DNA from: Ilyonectria destructans
Taxonomy: Eukaryota; Ascomycota; Sordariomycetes; Hypocreales; Nectriaceae
Reading direction: 5' to 3'
Assembly: GCA_020740775.1 (NCBI GenBank)
Contig: JAHEWK010000002.1
Location: 744,001 to 808,000 of the forward strand
Length of the DNA stretch: 64,000 bases
Positions 21,912 to 31,994 of this stretch are shown here, one piece after another; within the stretch, counting starts at the first letter, position 1, and every line of letters starts with the position of its first letter. The notes under the pieces were generated by a model that saw nothing but the letters and a program-made list of their open reading frames with translations, was not told the DNA's origin and searched no databases. Both the position numbers and the translations under genes were made by a program.

Positions 21912-22326
21912 CTTCTGTTGCGCGGATGGGTTTATATCATCACCAAGCGCAGGGGCCGTAGAACAGAATGTGAAGGAATTTAGTAGGAGTCGGCGAACAG
22001 AGTGGAACAAGTCGGCTGACCAGTCCCTGGGCAATCACTGGCCTTTTCCCCATGTGCGGGGTCGGCGACACTTACCGAGAATGGCATAACCTGGGTGGGC
22101 TCTAGGGTAGTTGGATTCGGTTCAGGTACTCCATAGTGCTCCTCATAATAGAAAGGAGCATTGGAGAATTTACAGTAGAAGTTTTGTCACCGGGCTAAAA
22201 ATCGATGTGCTTCATTCATTCATTGAATATCGAAGTCTGCCAATCAGTTCTCCGAGTGTAAAATATAACGACCGCTGGTGTACACCCCCAAAGTCAGTAC
22301 TACTCAACCCTCTTAGCTATCAGCAC
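21912..22326. other. Gap between the Zn2Cys6 gene and the binding-protein-like gene
   Basis: Contains the regulator's promoter and the 3' end of the upstream minus-strand gene. Nothing else is visible. Confidence 0.4.
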
Positions 22327-23359
22327 TTACTTCTTGGGAGCGCCACTGTACAGCTGCTCACCCTCCTTCTTGAAGCCAGTAACCACAGCCTGGCCCTTCT
22401 TGCTGACGAGCCACTTGGCGAACTTGGTAGCCTCCTTGGCGTTAGGCGCCTTCTTTCCAACCAACAGGTGAGCTGGGTTAAGGAGAAGGTCATCGGCCTT
22501 GTCGGAGCCAGCCTTGTAGATGACAGTCTGGTTCCTCAGCTTCTCATCTAGAGATAAAATAGTTCCCCGGTCAGTAATGGTGTATTCCTCGAGCTTGATG
22601 GCAGCGGTAAGGGCCTGGATCGGGAAGGCGATGAACTGATGGTACCAGGTCGAGTAGGCAGTAGCCCAGGGAACCTAGAAGGGTCAATATGGTTTGATGC
22701 ATATTGGGAAGGGAAATTCAAGCAACACACCTGTCCGATGCCCGCCCAGAGAAGAGTCTCCTTGATGTTGGTGGCAGACTTATCGAAGCGGCTCAGGAAG
22801 CGAACGGGGGGGTCCGTAGGCTCACCCTCCGCGGCCTGTTGAAGGTGGGAAAACATGGCAAGGATGTCATCCGACTTGGAAATGTTTGCCGGGTTGGAAG
22901 GAGGGCCAATGAAGAGGAAGTGGTCGCGGAAAGCATAGTAGCTGGGTGATGTCGCGATGCCCTGTCCAATAGCAATTTTCTCAGCTGCCTCGTTGTAGGT
23001 GATTCCCACATCGACCTCGCCGCTCTTGAGATACTGAATGCTATAAGTGGTGTCGCTCTTGTACCAAGCGACCTGGAAAGGGTCCTCCTTGCCATTCTCC
23101 ACCTCATACTTGATGTAAGCATTCGCAAGTTCTGAACCTAAATTAGTCAAGGACTCGTCCGCATTTACGGCCTGTGGAACGCACCTTTGATCAAACCACT
23201 CTGGCCGGCGCCTCCATTCGCAATGCGCAACTTGATGGGGCATGGAGAAGCACACTTGTCGCCAAAGCCGCCATCATAGACTGCTTCTGGCTTAGCTGCA
23301 GAGCAGCCCAAAGCCAGGGCAGAAGCAGCAACGGCAAAAAACTTCTTGATGTTTATCAT
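22327..23359 (-). CDS. Secreted periplasmic-binding-protein-like protein (tungstate/phosphate-binding type)
   Basis: Three exons, 23359-23185, 23137-22731 and 22674-22327, give 309 residues. A clear signal peptide (MINIKKFFAVAASALALGCSA) is followed by RIANGGAGQSGLIKG|SELANAYIKYE, the ligand-binding opening of the PBP family. Later blocks are SGEVDVGITYNEAAE, YYAFRDHFLFIGPPSNPA and FPIQALTAAIKLEEYTITDRGT, which match the extracellular tungstate-binding (TupA-like) branch. In bacteria such proteins feed an ABC importer; fungi lack that importer, so this one is probably a secreted or wall-bound binding protein of unknown purpose. The Cys in ALGCSAA resembles a bacterial lipobox, probably by chance or ancestry. 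Two proper introns show it is established in the fungal genome. Confidence 0.8.
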
Positions 23360-24113
23360 TTTGCGACGGCGTGTTTGGTGATGGATATTTGGGAGTTATT
23401 GAGTGTGGCCTCGCTGCTTGTGCTGCTTGTGCTGCTTGATGCTTGTACGGTGTTATGATAGAACTCAAAGTGAGCGGGCTAGCCTCATTTATATAGTCAG
23501 TTCGCCTTTGCGTCTGGCCGAATTGTGTTGCGCCTCAACTGAAACTCAACCAGTCAAAGCATCGGGAGTTGTGATGGTGCTCTGCATGCAGCGGTGATAC
23601 CAACCCCGCTAAGTTACGATCAGCGGCCACGAAATCGCCGTTCCTGGACGTGGCCAATGGCACTGCTTGGCAAAAGAAAATAAACTTAGTCTCATTGGAT
23701 ATTCCATGAGTACCGAACATGCTTAGCAATTATAATTGGACATTGCTCGGTGATTGTGATAAGCGGCATGGCGCACCGGAACAAGGCCGACCGTATAAGC
23801 GGGCAGTCGCCGATCTGAGAATGTTTCAAATGGACAGCGCTGAATGGGCCGAAATGGGAGACACTGGAGGCTGAGTCGAGGGCTAAGCTTATTATGAACT
23901 TTGTTTGTCAGGTAGGATAGAATAGAATAGGAATCCATTATTAATCAATACAGTAGCTGTATTGTTCTATTTTACCGACTTGTATATGCCCTAGTCCTGC
24001 TTGTAGTTAGGCGTACCTGAATCTGGCGATCATAATTCAACAACCAGATTACTGACCAGGCCAGGCTGCAATGGGGGTTGTGTTACAGCTGAAGTTATGC
24101 ATTGCACCCTGGA
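23360..24113. other. Promoter of the binding-protein-like gene and spacer
   Basis: The minus-strand leader next to 23360 contains several copies of an AGCA-type motif (TGCTTGTGCTGCTTGTGCTGCTTG on the plus strand around 23416-23440), a short tandem repeat. The rest is featureless. Confidence 0.4.
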
Positions 24114-24406
24114 TTATTTCTTCTGTTCCAGCGCCTGCCCCAAGGTTGCTAGTGTTGCCTTCATTCTCTCTGTCCTGGTCTGTCTGGAAGAGGTTCCACA
24201 AACCGACAGCGTTTCCGTCGCTGTCACCGGACCACTCGATAGGTAGACGCTCATTGAATAGGGAGTATCAGTCGATTCGTTGGAACTGTTCCATGGTCAG
24301 CCAAACTTCTTTGTTAGACGCTAAACCCCAGGGCAGCGAAGACTGCAGCCACCACTTGCCTTCCATTCGATGTGGTTGTTAGCGAGCCGTGGTATCTTGT
24401 CGACAT
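24114..24406 (-). CDS. Small 72-residue protein with a GC-AG intron (tentative)
   Basis: Exon 1 is 24406-24360 and exon 2 is 24285-24114. The join uses a GC-AG intron with the strong donor AAG|GCAAGT, a CTAAC branch site and acceptor ACAG, giving an open frame of 72 residues ending YSMSVYLSSGP... and ...MKATLATLGQALEQKK. A TATA-like box (24523-24531) and a pyrimidine-rich leader precede the ATG. No domain is recognised; it is Ser/Thr-rich without a signal peptide. An alternative frame without splicing (start at 24366) is blocked by an in-frame TGA, which favours the spliced model. A canonical GC-AG intron also occurs in the MFS transporter of this window. Confidence 0.45.
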
Positions 24407-25584
24407 CTTGATTTGATGAATAGAGATTGTAGAGACTTTTTGTGGTATTCTTGTGGCGGTGGGTTATAAAAGAGGGATGCAAAGGTTGTGGATAGCGAGA
24501 GTGAATGAAGGAGGACTGGTTCGTTTATATGCGCTTCAGACAGGACGCTCGGGATGAACCAAAACACTTTGTCGCATCTTTGCGACCGCGCGTATCTTAA
24601 GCATCTTTGTGTCCAAGGGCACTGCCGTCTGCCTGTGCTCGTTGTTTTGGCCTGCAGTAGGTGTTGAGTGGCAAGGCCGAAGAGCGCAATTGTGCTCCGG
24701 CCTCTTGAGGATCCAGGTACGACGTACATACGGATTGAGCGTGACGCGGCTTCCCAGGCACGGCCATTTGTTGGTATGTCCCGGTATGGCTTAGGAAAAG
24801 AAAAAAAGCCTTGTAGCGTTGGGGCAGTATTAAATGTAGGTTACGCAAAGGTGAAGCGCCTGGTTCTTGAGGGCCTGAAACGAGAACATGAACTCTTCGA
24901 GAGCACAAATGTGCCCTGGGAGTGTCCGTGTAGGCATCCCTCCCCTTCTTGGCGCTATGACATCAGGGCTGCAGTAAGAAGGCACATTTGTGTCCAGCAG
25001 TGGCCTGGACGCCCGGGTAGCCACCCTTTTGCCAAGCCCATGATCATGGGTTGTTTTCATATCTTCTGAAATGCAGTCATTTCATAACTCGTCCGGTCGC
25101 AATACTATCGATTCTATACTATCATTGTTCTGTTACGAGCATTTCGTCCCAACTACCCTAGTAAGCTCAATAAGTTCATATCAAGGTATACATTCCCGAG
25201 AGACGGAATTTCTGGTACACAAGCCATGTTAGGTGCAAGCAGACAAAATTCATACATTGATCTTCTCATTCGTGTTGTTGTTTTGTACATAGGCACCCGT
25301 TATTATCATTCCACCTTCATCTCGATCCATTTCCCAGTCAAAAGTATCCACCATCGTAATATTACGTAGACATACAAGAGGAGTGTGACATAGTCGATGG
25401 ACGACAAAGTACCAGCACCCAAAAGAAAAATATTACGTCAAAGGAGAAGTACTCGTTATCCGTCTCATAGCTTGGCGAGGTGATTTAAACCTACATTTAC
25501 TTGGAAATAATGCGAGATACCGTGAATTGGTGGATTGTGGTTTTTGACAAACTTGGGCTCGCACTGGTTTCCATTTCGAAGCCG
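24407..25584. other. Spacer between the small gene and the ankyrin/C2H2 gene
   Basis: 24407-24700 is the putative promoter of the small gene. 25080-25584 is the 3' region of the ankyrin/C2H2 gene and is A/T-rich. Frames around 24.6-24.9 kb on both strands look random. Confidence 0.4.
24523..24531 (-). promoter_or_regulatory. TATA-like box of the small minus-strand gene
   Basis: The minus strand reads GCATATAAACG about 115 bp before the ATG at 24406, followed by a C/T-rich leader (TCCTCCTTCATTCACTCTCG), the usual fungal arrangement. Confidence 0.45.
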
Positions 25585-28500
25585 TTACCTCGTGTCTTTC
25601 GGCTGCCCCCAATTGGGACGCGAAGGGTCTCTGGTTGAAGATGGAGATTGATTAGAATACCAATTTTCTGCATCCAAATTCATTGGCCCCTGGGTCGACA
25701 TGGGGCTTAGGGAGTTGGCGAGGCCATCTATATTGTTATCCCAGTTTAAAGACAGGGAACCGTCTTGAGCTGGGCTGTATTGAGACAAGTCCGCCCAGTT
25801 CTGGCGCTGGGGCATAGGCGGGCCTAGATGATAGAAGTCGCCCAAGATCTGCCCCGGAGAATTGGGCATAGGTTCTTCAAACCTCCTCTGATTGCTAGGC
25901 CGCTGGGTGGTGTCTTCGATTTGTCGAGTCGGAGATGTCATCATTGGTCCAGGGCTCAAATGATCATTGTTTTCGATATGCATGCTGTCCTCTCCAATGG
26001 TCTGCGGCGTAATGGAAGGAAGTCCAACTGCAGACTCGGACCCTGACGAGACCTCGCCGGTCCCAGGCGTTGAACTTGGCGATATTCCTTCCAGAAAGGC
26101 CTGGATTACGTGTTGCACTCCTATCAGGATGAGATTTTCCAATGATTCTGCATCTCCTGAATGGTCATTCTGCTGCAGATATGTTCTCACAATCGGACGG
26201 CCATGTTGGCTCGCAAAGTCGTACAATCCATAGTCGCGCTCAACAAAGGGCGAAAGGGGCTTGGATTGCGCATCTGGGAACACGATCCAAAAGACCTCGT
26301 ACCACTGATCTTCTTTAGACGATCTGCAATTCGCACGCCTTTTGAGTTTCGTTTCTTGCTCGTCGGTGATGCCGTCCGGTTCTGGTTGATCAGACATCTG
26401 GCACCCCCGTTCTCTAATGTGCCGGTTCTTTTCCCCTTCGGTAGAGAACAGCATCTTACAAATCGGGCAGTTCTGGGGCTGCTTGTGACTCCGCTTCAGG
26501 TGTTGTTTGACATCCTTAATTCTGGCGAGCTTGTGGAAGTTGCAATTGAAGTAGCGTGCTGTATACTCCTTGGCAAATGGACACGCAAAAGACAAGGCAG
26601 AGTCCTCGCTGTCACGATCGCCATCCATCCCAGCCTCGTCTGGAAGATCACCATTTATGTCTGACTCTCTCGACTGGCGGTCGTAGTTGCTCTGAGTCGT
26701 CGAGAATGAACCACGTGTACCATGACCTGAATTTCCGGAAGGCGAGTTTGAGGTCCAACCCCGGGCACCAGAACCAGAGCCTTGGGTTCCGGAAGCCCCG
26801 GGGTGCTGCCTATATAGTTGCTGGGCAGCGATAGGGAACAACTCAGGGAGTGTCCGTGGTAAATTCTGTCGGCTGGAGTGCCTTGGTTCGGAGGTGACCT
26901 CGCTGCCAGTTTCCGAGTAGCTACACAGCGAGCTGGTATCCGTCACGCTGGCACCTTCGGTAAACGAGAGTGGTCCTCGGCCCTTGGGGCTGTCAGAGTA
27001 CCGTAGTGTCGCGTCGAGATCTGCAGCTGGCATTCCGGACCTTGTGTTGTTGGTGTTATCTGCTGCAAGGTTTGCCGAATACCTAGGCTCGATGTCCCTG
27101 TTCCCGGATGGGTTGCTTGTCACGTTGGGCCGCCTCGGGAGCGGACTCTCGAAAATGGCTGGCAGATTTGGTGGTGCACTCCACCGAGGGTCTGGCCCTT
27201 TGCCGATTCCCTTCGACAAGGACCTAGCCGTAATCTGATCCTCATTGTTCGTGTCGCTGTCCGGGCGAGTTAAGTTGGAGATGCTGGTGGAGTCGGAGAA
27301 GATGCTGGTTCTGTTCGATTTTGAGGAGCTCGTGGCATTGGACCCGGGGAAGAGAAACCTGGAAGGACGCCAGCTGTATGTTGACGAATTGCCATTAAAG
27401 AATTGCCTGTGTCCAGTCTTATTGCCTGACCCGGAAACACCAACTTCGGTACTAGAGGGCTGCATCGGCTGTCGTTCAGACAAGGGCTCGACTTGAAGAG
27501 ATTCCTTCAATGCGCGCTTCAACTCGGAACTCAGCGGGCCGCCGACGTGGTGAAAGGCATCTCGCCCTTTGTGATCAGCCCTTCGAGGATCTGCGTGGAA
27601 CCTGATCAACTCCTTCACCACCCCGAGCCTGTTTTTCTCGGCTCTCTTGGCAGCCATCATGACAGCGACCATGATAGGCGTGGAATTGCCAGGGCCCACG
27701 GTGTTAGGGTCTGCATGCTGTTGCAAAAGTCGTTGCACGATATTCAGCTGGCCCTTCTCGCAGGCCATATACAAAGCCGTCTTGCCGTTGGCTTCAACAA
27801 TGTTTGGGTTTGCTCCGCGCTTCAGAAGCAGATCTGCCATGTCAAAGTGGCCGCTCTCGCAGGCCATGTACAACGCTGTCTTGCCAGATTTGTCTTTCTT
27901 GTCCAGTAAATCCCCATGGTTGTCCAGGAACAGATTCGCCATCTTCAAACCACCTTGGTTGCCCAATTCCGGGCAGTACTGGCATCGGTGTAAAACCGTC
28001 TTTCCGTGATCGTCTTCAATGATGAGTCTTGCTCCATGCGTTATGAGCAACCTTGCCACTTCGGAGCTTCGCGTGTCCGCAGCAAGCAGAAGGAGCTCAG
28101 ATGCCAGGTCATTTGGCGGACTGGTCTCTACCGTGAAGCTCAACATGATTTCAGTCTCGCTGTAACTCTTCGTCTTCACAGCGTGCGCGAGGGGTGAGCA
28201 GCCTCTGGAAGGTTCCACTTCGTCAAAGCGCTGGACGCTGAAACCTTGCTCCTTGGACCACAGTTTTGTAGCAGAAATCCTGCCAATATTGACGCCGTCA
28301 GTTAACTCGGGGAGGGTTTTTCTCTTCAGCCATTGTAGTCGGCCTTCGGCACTGGCGTGGTCGTCCAAGAGATCAAGCATGTCGACTAGATTCTGGGCAG
28401 TCTTGGCGATGAAGTGGACGGGCTTTGGGGAGGCTTCGACGAGGTGACGAAGTGCCCGATCCAGATACTCCTTAGCGTGACCCCAGTCCTGTCGTTCGCG

Positions 28501-28956
28501 TGACCTCATGTAGAAAGAGCCGAGAAGAGCGTTGAGACGACCGTAATCCTCGCGTTCGAGTGGTTGGCAGTCGGATTGTAGCAGATCCTCCAAGTTGGAC
28601 GGAAGAAGTGAGTGCATATCGCGAGGTGACTCGGCACATTGCAGCAAGATCTCAAGTTGCTTGATGCATGCTGTGATCCTTGCCATCTTTAGAAAAGGAA
28701 ATCGGTGTGATAGCTGCTGCTTCAACTTGATGGTGTTCAAGTGATAGTCGGCTGCCTTGAAGTATTTCTTTTCCGCGAGGGCCTCGGCCACCAACTTTTC
28801 GTTGGCATCGCACTCGTCTTTCATCCGCTCAACGGCTTCCCACGATGAAGTGTCACCATGGATGACCGTGTTGGTGTTGAGGCGAGGGGGGTCTTCGACT
28901 TGTCCAGGCCGAGACTCCGGTGGGCCTGTTTCGGAAGGGGTGGATGCCGCAACCAT
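25585..28956 (-). CDS. Large protein with TPR-like N-terminus, ankyrin repeats and C2H2-type zinc fingers
   Basis: One uninterrupted frame of 1,123 codons. Residues about 40-230 are helical and repeat-like (ALAEKKYFKAADYHLNTIKL resembles a TPR helix pair). Ankyrin repeats run from about 280 to 480, with two clear units (GKTALYMACESGHFDMADLL and GKTALYMACEKGQLNIVQRL). A long Ser/Pro/Asn-rich, probably disordered region follows to about 780. A zinc-finger block at about 790-850 has the order C...C...VKQHLKRSHKQPQNCPICKMLF...H...C, typical of a fungal C2H2-like family found with NLR-type or regulatory proteins. The product could be a nuclear regulator or signalling scaffold; no enzyme domain is visible. 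The start at 28956 is the first ATG of the frame. Confidence 0.8.
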   Translation of the reverse strand: MVAASTPSETGPPESRPGQVEDPPRLNTNTVIHGDTSSWEAVERMKDECDANEKLVAEALAEKKYFKAADYHLNTIKLKQQLSHRFPFLKMARITACIKQLEILLQCAESPRDMHSLLPSNLEDLLQSDCQPLEREDYGRLNALLGSFYMRSRERQDWGHAKEYLDRALRHLVEASPKPVHFIAKTAQNLVDMLDLLDDHASAEGRLQWLKRKTLPELTDGVNIGRISATKLWSKEQGFSVQRFDEVEPSRGCSPLAHAVKTKSYSETEIMLSFTVETSPPNDLASELLLLAADTRSSEVARLLITHGARLIIEDDHGKTVLHRCQYCPELGNQGGLKMANLFLDNHGDLLDKKDKSGKTALYMACESGHFDMADLLLKRGANPNIVEANGKTALYMACEKGQLNIVQRLLQQHADPNTVGPGNSTPIMVAVMMAAKRAEKNRLGVVKELIRFHADPRRADHKGRDAFHHVGGPLSSELKRALKESLQVEPLSERQPMQPSSTEVGVSGSGNKTGHRQFFNGNSSTYSWRPSRFLFPGSNATSSSKSNRTSIFSDSTSISNLTRPDSDTNNEDQITARSLSKGIGKGPDPRWSAPPNLPAIFESPLPRRPNVTSNPSGNRDIEPRYSANLAADNTNNTRSGMPAADLDATLRYSDSPKGRGPLSFTEGASVTDTSSLCSYSETGSEVTSEPRHSSRQNLPRTLPELFPIAAQQLYRQHPGASGTQGSGSGARGWTSNSPSGNSGHGTRGSFSTTQSNYDRQSRESDINGDLPDEAGMDGDRDSEDSALSFACPFAKEYTARYFNCNFHKLARIKDVKQHLKRSHKQPQNCPICKMLFSTEGEKNRHIRERGCQMSDQPEPDGITDEQETKLKRRANCRSSKEDQWYEVFWIVFPDAQSKPLSPFVERDYGLYDFASQHGRPIVRTYLQQNDHSGDAESLENLILIGVQHVIQAFLEGISPSSTPGTGEVSSGSESAVGLPSITPQTIGEDSMHIENNDHLSPGPMMTSPTRQIEDTTQRPSNQRRFEEPMPNSPGQILGDFYHLGPPMPQRQNWADLSQYSPAQDGSLSLNWDNNIDGLANSLSPMSTQGPMNLDAENWYSNQSPSSTRDPSRPNWGQPKDTR

Positions 28957-30001
28957 AGCTGCTGTGTTGATGGAGGCAATTTATGGTAATCGATTCGGTT
29001 GTGTCAAGTGCGGGTCGTCGTGTACCTTTAGGTAATATTAGCTCGGGTCTATAACCAGCACCAAGGGTCCCGGCTCGTATATCCTCACCTCTCTCCTAAG
29101 GTCTTGTTGGGCGGCCTCAATGCAAGAGGGTGGCTTTGTCTAAGAGACCCTGGAGCTGACCCGACTGCCTGGCGGACTTGACTGCCTGGCTGTGGGCGTG
29201 GAAATTCGACGACAGTGACGTTTGATTGCTTTTTCGACGTTGTAGCGATGGTTCGCGGGGAGTGTTGTGAGATGTTGTGGGGACGTGGCAGCAAGACACT
29301 ATCCGCTCAGTGGGATAAACGATAGTTCTGGAATGAATGTAGGAGAGAAAGAAAAGAGTGGATAGTCCGCAGGATTCCGGGGGAATGTGGGGAAATTCCC
29401 CTTGCTCTTAAGAGCGGGAGGCAAGAGACCCCGAAAACTGATTTATTGTTAGTCCGCCTCAGGTTGGCTGAACTGCCTTGCGCGACTTCGGCAGCCTCGT
29501 CGCGAAAATGCGGTTCAAAAAGAGGCAAACCTCGTGTTGTTATTCAGCTGACTGCCGAATAGTTCTTTTCCTAGGCGAACAAGGGATCTGATTGGAAGCC
29601 TGGTTGCTTCATCCTAGTTGTCCACGTAACGCTGAGCAAGGGCACGTCGGTGGCGTCAAAACTGACCAACCATTAGTAGATCAATGTGCAACTCAACCTG
29701 CAGCTATCCGAAAGCGACAAGGAGTTTCTTGCGAAAGCACAATTGTGCCAACGCTAACTATGGCGGACGCGATGAAACAAGCATGAGCCATCCTGCAGTT
29801 ACTCCTCCAACCCCTGCATCTACCAAACCAATTTGCCCGAGAGTGACGCTGTGGCACCGGACCGAATTACTTATAAGGCTGTAGGCCTCCGGAGCTTGAG
29901 GGTTCCTCCCCTCGTACGTCATCACATCGCAGGAATAGGCGATACTTCAGTCTGGCAATTCAGGACATTAGAAGAGTCGTTTCATACCAGTCCCATCAAA
30001 A
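28957..30001. promoter_or_regulatory. Divergent intergenic region between the ankyrin/C2H2 gene and the MFS gene
   Basis: About 1 kb holding both promoters. I see short CT-rich and A-rich stretches but no certain TATA box. Frames inside it look random. Confidence 0.35.
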
Positions 30002-30280
30002 ATGAATCCGCCAACAACTCAGCCGTCCACGGGACAGACTTCTGGAGGGGAGCAGCGCCGTACTTCCAACAAAGACGCGTATATTGAGGAGCCCTTGAGT
30101 GAGTACACTTTCAAAGCTAGCAGCCTGTCTATGTAGCACAACAGTCTACTAACACTGCTCTAGGCAACATCCGAGATGAAGACTTGCCGGCCGACGTGAA
30201 AGAATTCCACGACGCATGCCTACCCAAGGTTGACTACAACCGGCTGCTCCGAGCTGCCAAAGTCGCCAAGGCCCCCAAGA

Positions 30281-30285
30281 CATAC
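30281..30285 (+). repeat. Target-site duplication, left copy (CATAC)
   Basis: CATAC directly precedes the 5' LTR and is repeated at 35901-35905 directly after the 3' LTR: the 5-bp duplication made by integration. Confidence 0.95.
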
Positions 30286-30501
30286 TGTAACGGGTCAGGC
30301 CCACTTGGCTGGCGGCTCTGCCGCCAAGCCCGAATTCTTCTCCACAGCGCCATCGAGTTGATTCTCGAATCTTCTATATTAAAGAAGATATAACGCGTCT
30401 TCACGCACCCAGTTTGTATTTAGATTCTTTCCTTTCTTCATCTTGAAAGTAAACAGCATAGGGACTAGTTAGTTGAATCAACTCACTAGAGGCCTTTCAC
30501 A
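30286..30501 (+). repeat. 5' LTR
   Basis: 216 bp, starting TGTAACGGG and ending TTTCACA. It holds a hairpin (GGCGGC-TCT-GCCGCC), TATA-like stretches (CTATATTAAAG and GATATAACG, about 30375-30395) and, at 30440-30451, the 12 bases complementary to the primer site. Transcription would therefore be expected to start at or just before 30440. Confidence 0.95.
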
Positions 30502-30513
30502 TACTTTCAAGAT
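30502..30513 (+). other. Primer-binding site complementary to the element's own LTR (self-priming)
   Basis: TACTTTCAAGAT immediately follows the 5' LTR and is the exact reverse complement of ATCTTGAAAGTA at 30440-30451 inside the LTR. In Tf1-type elements the RNA's own 5' end folds onto such a site to prime minus-strand synthesis in place of a tRNA. Confidence 0.8.
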
Positions 30514-30581
30514 CACTTCAGAAATCTGCTGAAGTCCAGAAGTCAACGACTCATCCCGAGTCCAGAAGTCAAAAAGTCAGC

Positions 30582-30626
30582 CGAAGCACCCGAAGCACCC
30601 AAAGCACCCGAAGCACCCGAAGCACC
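30582..30626 (+). repeat. 9-bp tandem repeat in the retrotransposon leader
   Basis: Five copies of CGAAGCACC (third copy CAAAGCACC) lie between the primer site and the gag ATG. Two copies of TCCAGAAGTCAA precede them. Role unknown; possibly RNA packaging or length variation. Confidence 0.85.
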
Positions 30627-30674
30627 CGGAGTTAAGAAGTTAGAAGCACCAGAAGCCACAAGCGAAGAAGAATA

Positions 30675-31994
30675 ATGGACCACTCAGACGGCATGACTCA
30701 GGGGGAAACCACTAGCCAGTCGGCTAGCGTACTCGAGCAACTCTTGAGCGAAGTCAGGCTTATGCGGTCCGAGAATATGGCCCTAAGAGAGGCAAATGAG
30801 GAAACGAAATTGAAGCTGTTAGCACTGGAAACGTCCATCCAGTCTATACAGCCCACACCAGCGCCCACGCTGGCGCCAGAAGACAATAAGACAACCGCTG
30901 TTCCTGTCACTCCCAACACTACTACCAACCCTTCTATCACCGCCGATCCCGCCAATACGGTTATCACTTACAGTCCTCACCCGACCAAGCGCCCCAAGCT
31001 GCGAGATGTCCCGAAGTACAGTGGTGACAAGTCCCAGTGGCGTAGCTGGAAGTTGGAGACCGAAGGGAAGCTACGAGTCGACGGCGAAGCCCTCGGAGAC
31101 GCAGAGGGCCACTTTATGTATGTCTTTATGAGCCTGGAAGGCAAGGCTAAAGACAATGTGACCACCTTTGTGGAGATGCAAATTGAGAAGAGGACGTTTA
31201 ATGTGGCTGAACTGCTCAACCGCCTTGAACTGTTGTACGGAGAGAAGGATCGTAAACAGAGAGCTACTCGCAACCTGCACTCGATTAAGCAAGGAGAAAA
31301 CGAACCCTTTACTTCGTTCTACCCTCGTTTCGAGAAAGAGATCGCCAACGCCAATGCCGAATATTGGCCAGATGACAGCAAGATTTCTTACCTCCAGGAG
31401 GCACTAAACGACAGAATGAAGGCCGCTCTTATAGGCTCTGATTCCGTCGCGATTAGCACCTACGTTGGGCTGGCAAAGAGGTGCGACTCGCTTAGCAGCC
31501 AGATGGAACTGTTAGGCCAGTGGAAGAAACCTCGCGGCAACACGAGGGGCTTGGACAACCACGGTAGTCAGAGCAGCCAGAGATCTCAGCAACAGCATGT
31601 CCAGCAGGCTGAGGTCAGAAGAGAGGACATGATGGAATGGGAGCCAACCCCACAAGCATCCACTCAAGTAAACGCTGGGCGCACCCGCGGCGGCAAGAAC
31701 ACGAATGGCTACCAGTCCAGGCGACCAGAGGATCAGGCTTTGCTCGGTAAGCGTGCCAAGTGGGTCGATCAGGATGAAATGGATGCACGCTACCGCGAAG
31801 GACGTTGTCTCCGTTGCGGAAGAGATAACTGCAGAATCGAACGCTGTCCATTAGCCGCACCTATTCGGCCCGGGAGCGTAACCAGACGCACTCAAGTCAA
31901 CGCCGCAGCCCCCTCGCGCCCCTCGGTTACCAACGCCGCGATCGTTGAAGAAGGCGAAGATGCCACTCTCCAGAGCGACGGAGATTCAGACTAG
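30675..31994 (+). CDS. gag: Gag protein of the retrotransposon
   Basis: 439 codons ending in TAG at 31992-31994. An N-terminal coiled-coil-like helix (EQLLSEVRLMRSENMALREA) is followed by a Pro/Thr-rich linker and a capsid-like region with the Ty3/gypsy texture (KYSGDKSQWRSWKLETEGKL, then SFYPRFEKEIANA). Near the C-terminus is one zinc knuckle of the form C-x2-C-x4-C-x4-C (CLRCGRDNCRIERC), where the usual His is Cys. Gag builds the virus-like particle and binds RNA. The pol frame continues in the same reading frame after the stop. Confidence 0.9.
   Translation: MDHSDGMTQGETTSQSASVLEQLLSEVRLMRSENMALREANEETKLKLLALETSIQSIQPTPAPTLAPEDNKTTAVPVTPNTTTNPSITADPANTVITYSPHPTKRPKLRDVPKYSGDKSQWRSWKLETEGKLRVDGEALGDAEGHFMYVFMSLEGKAKDNVTTFVEMQIEKRTFNVAELLNRLELLYGEKDRKQRATRNLHSIKQGENEPFTSFYPRFEKEIANANAEYWPDDSKISYLQEALNDRMKAALIGSDSVAISTYVGLAKRCDSLSSQMELLGQWKKPRGNTRGLDNHGSQSSQRSQQQHVQQAEVRREDMMEWEPTPQASTQVNAGRTRGGKNTNGYQSRRPEDQALLGKRAKWVDQDEMDARYREGRCLRCGRDNCRIERCPLAAPIRPGSVTRRTQVNAAAPSRPSVTNAAIVEEGEDATLQSDGDSD

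Noticed and set aside
24597..24908. Open frames on both strands at 24.6-24.9 kb
   Set aside because: No start context, splice sites or protein-like composition; probably chance.
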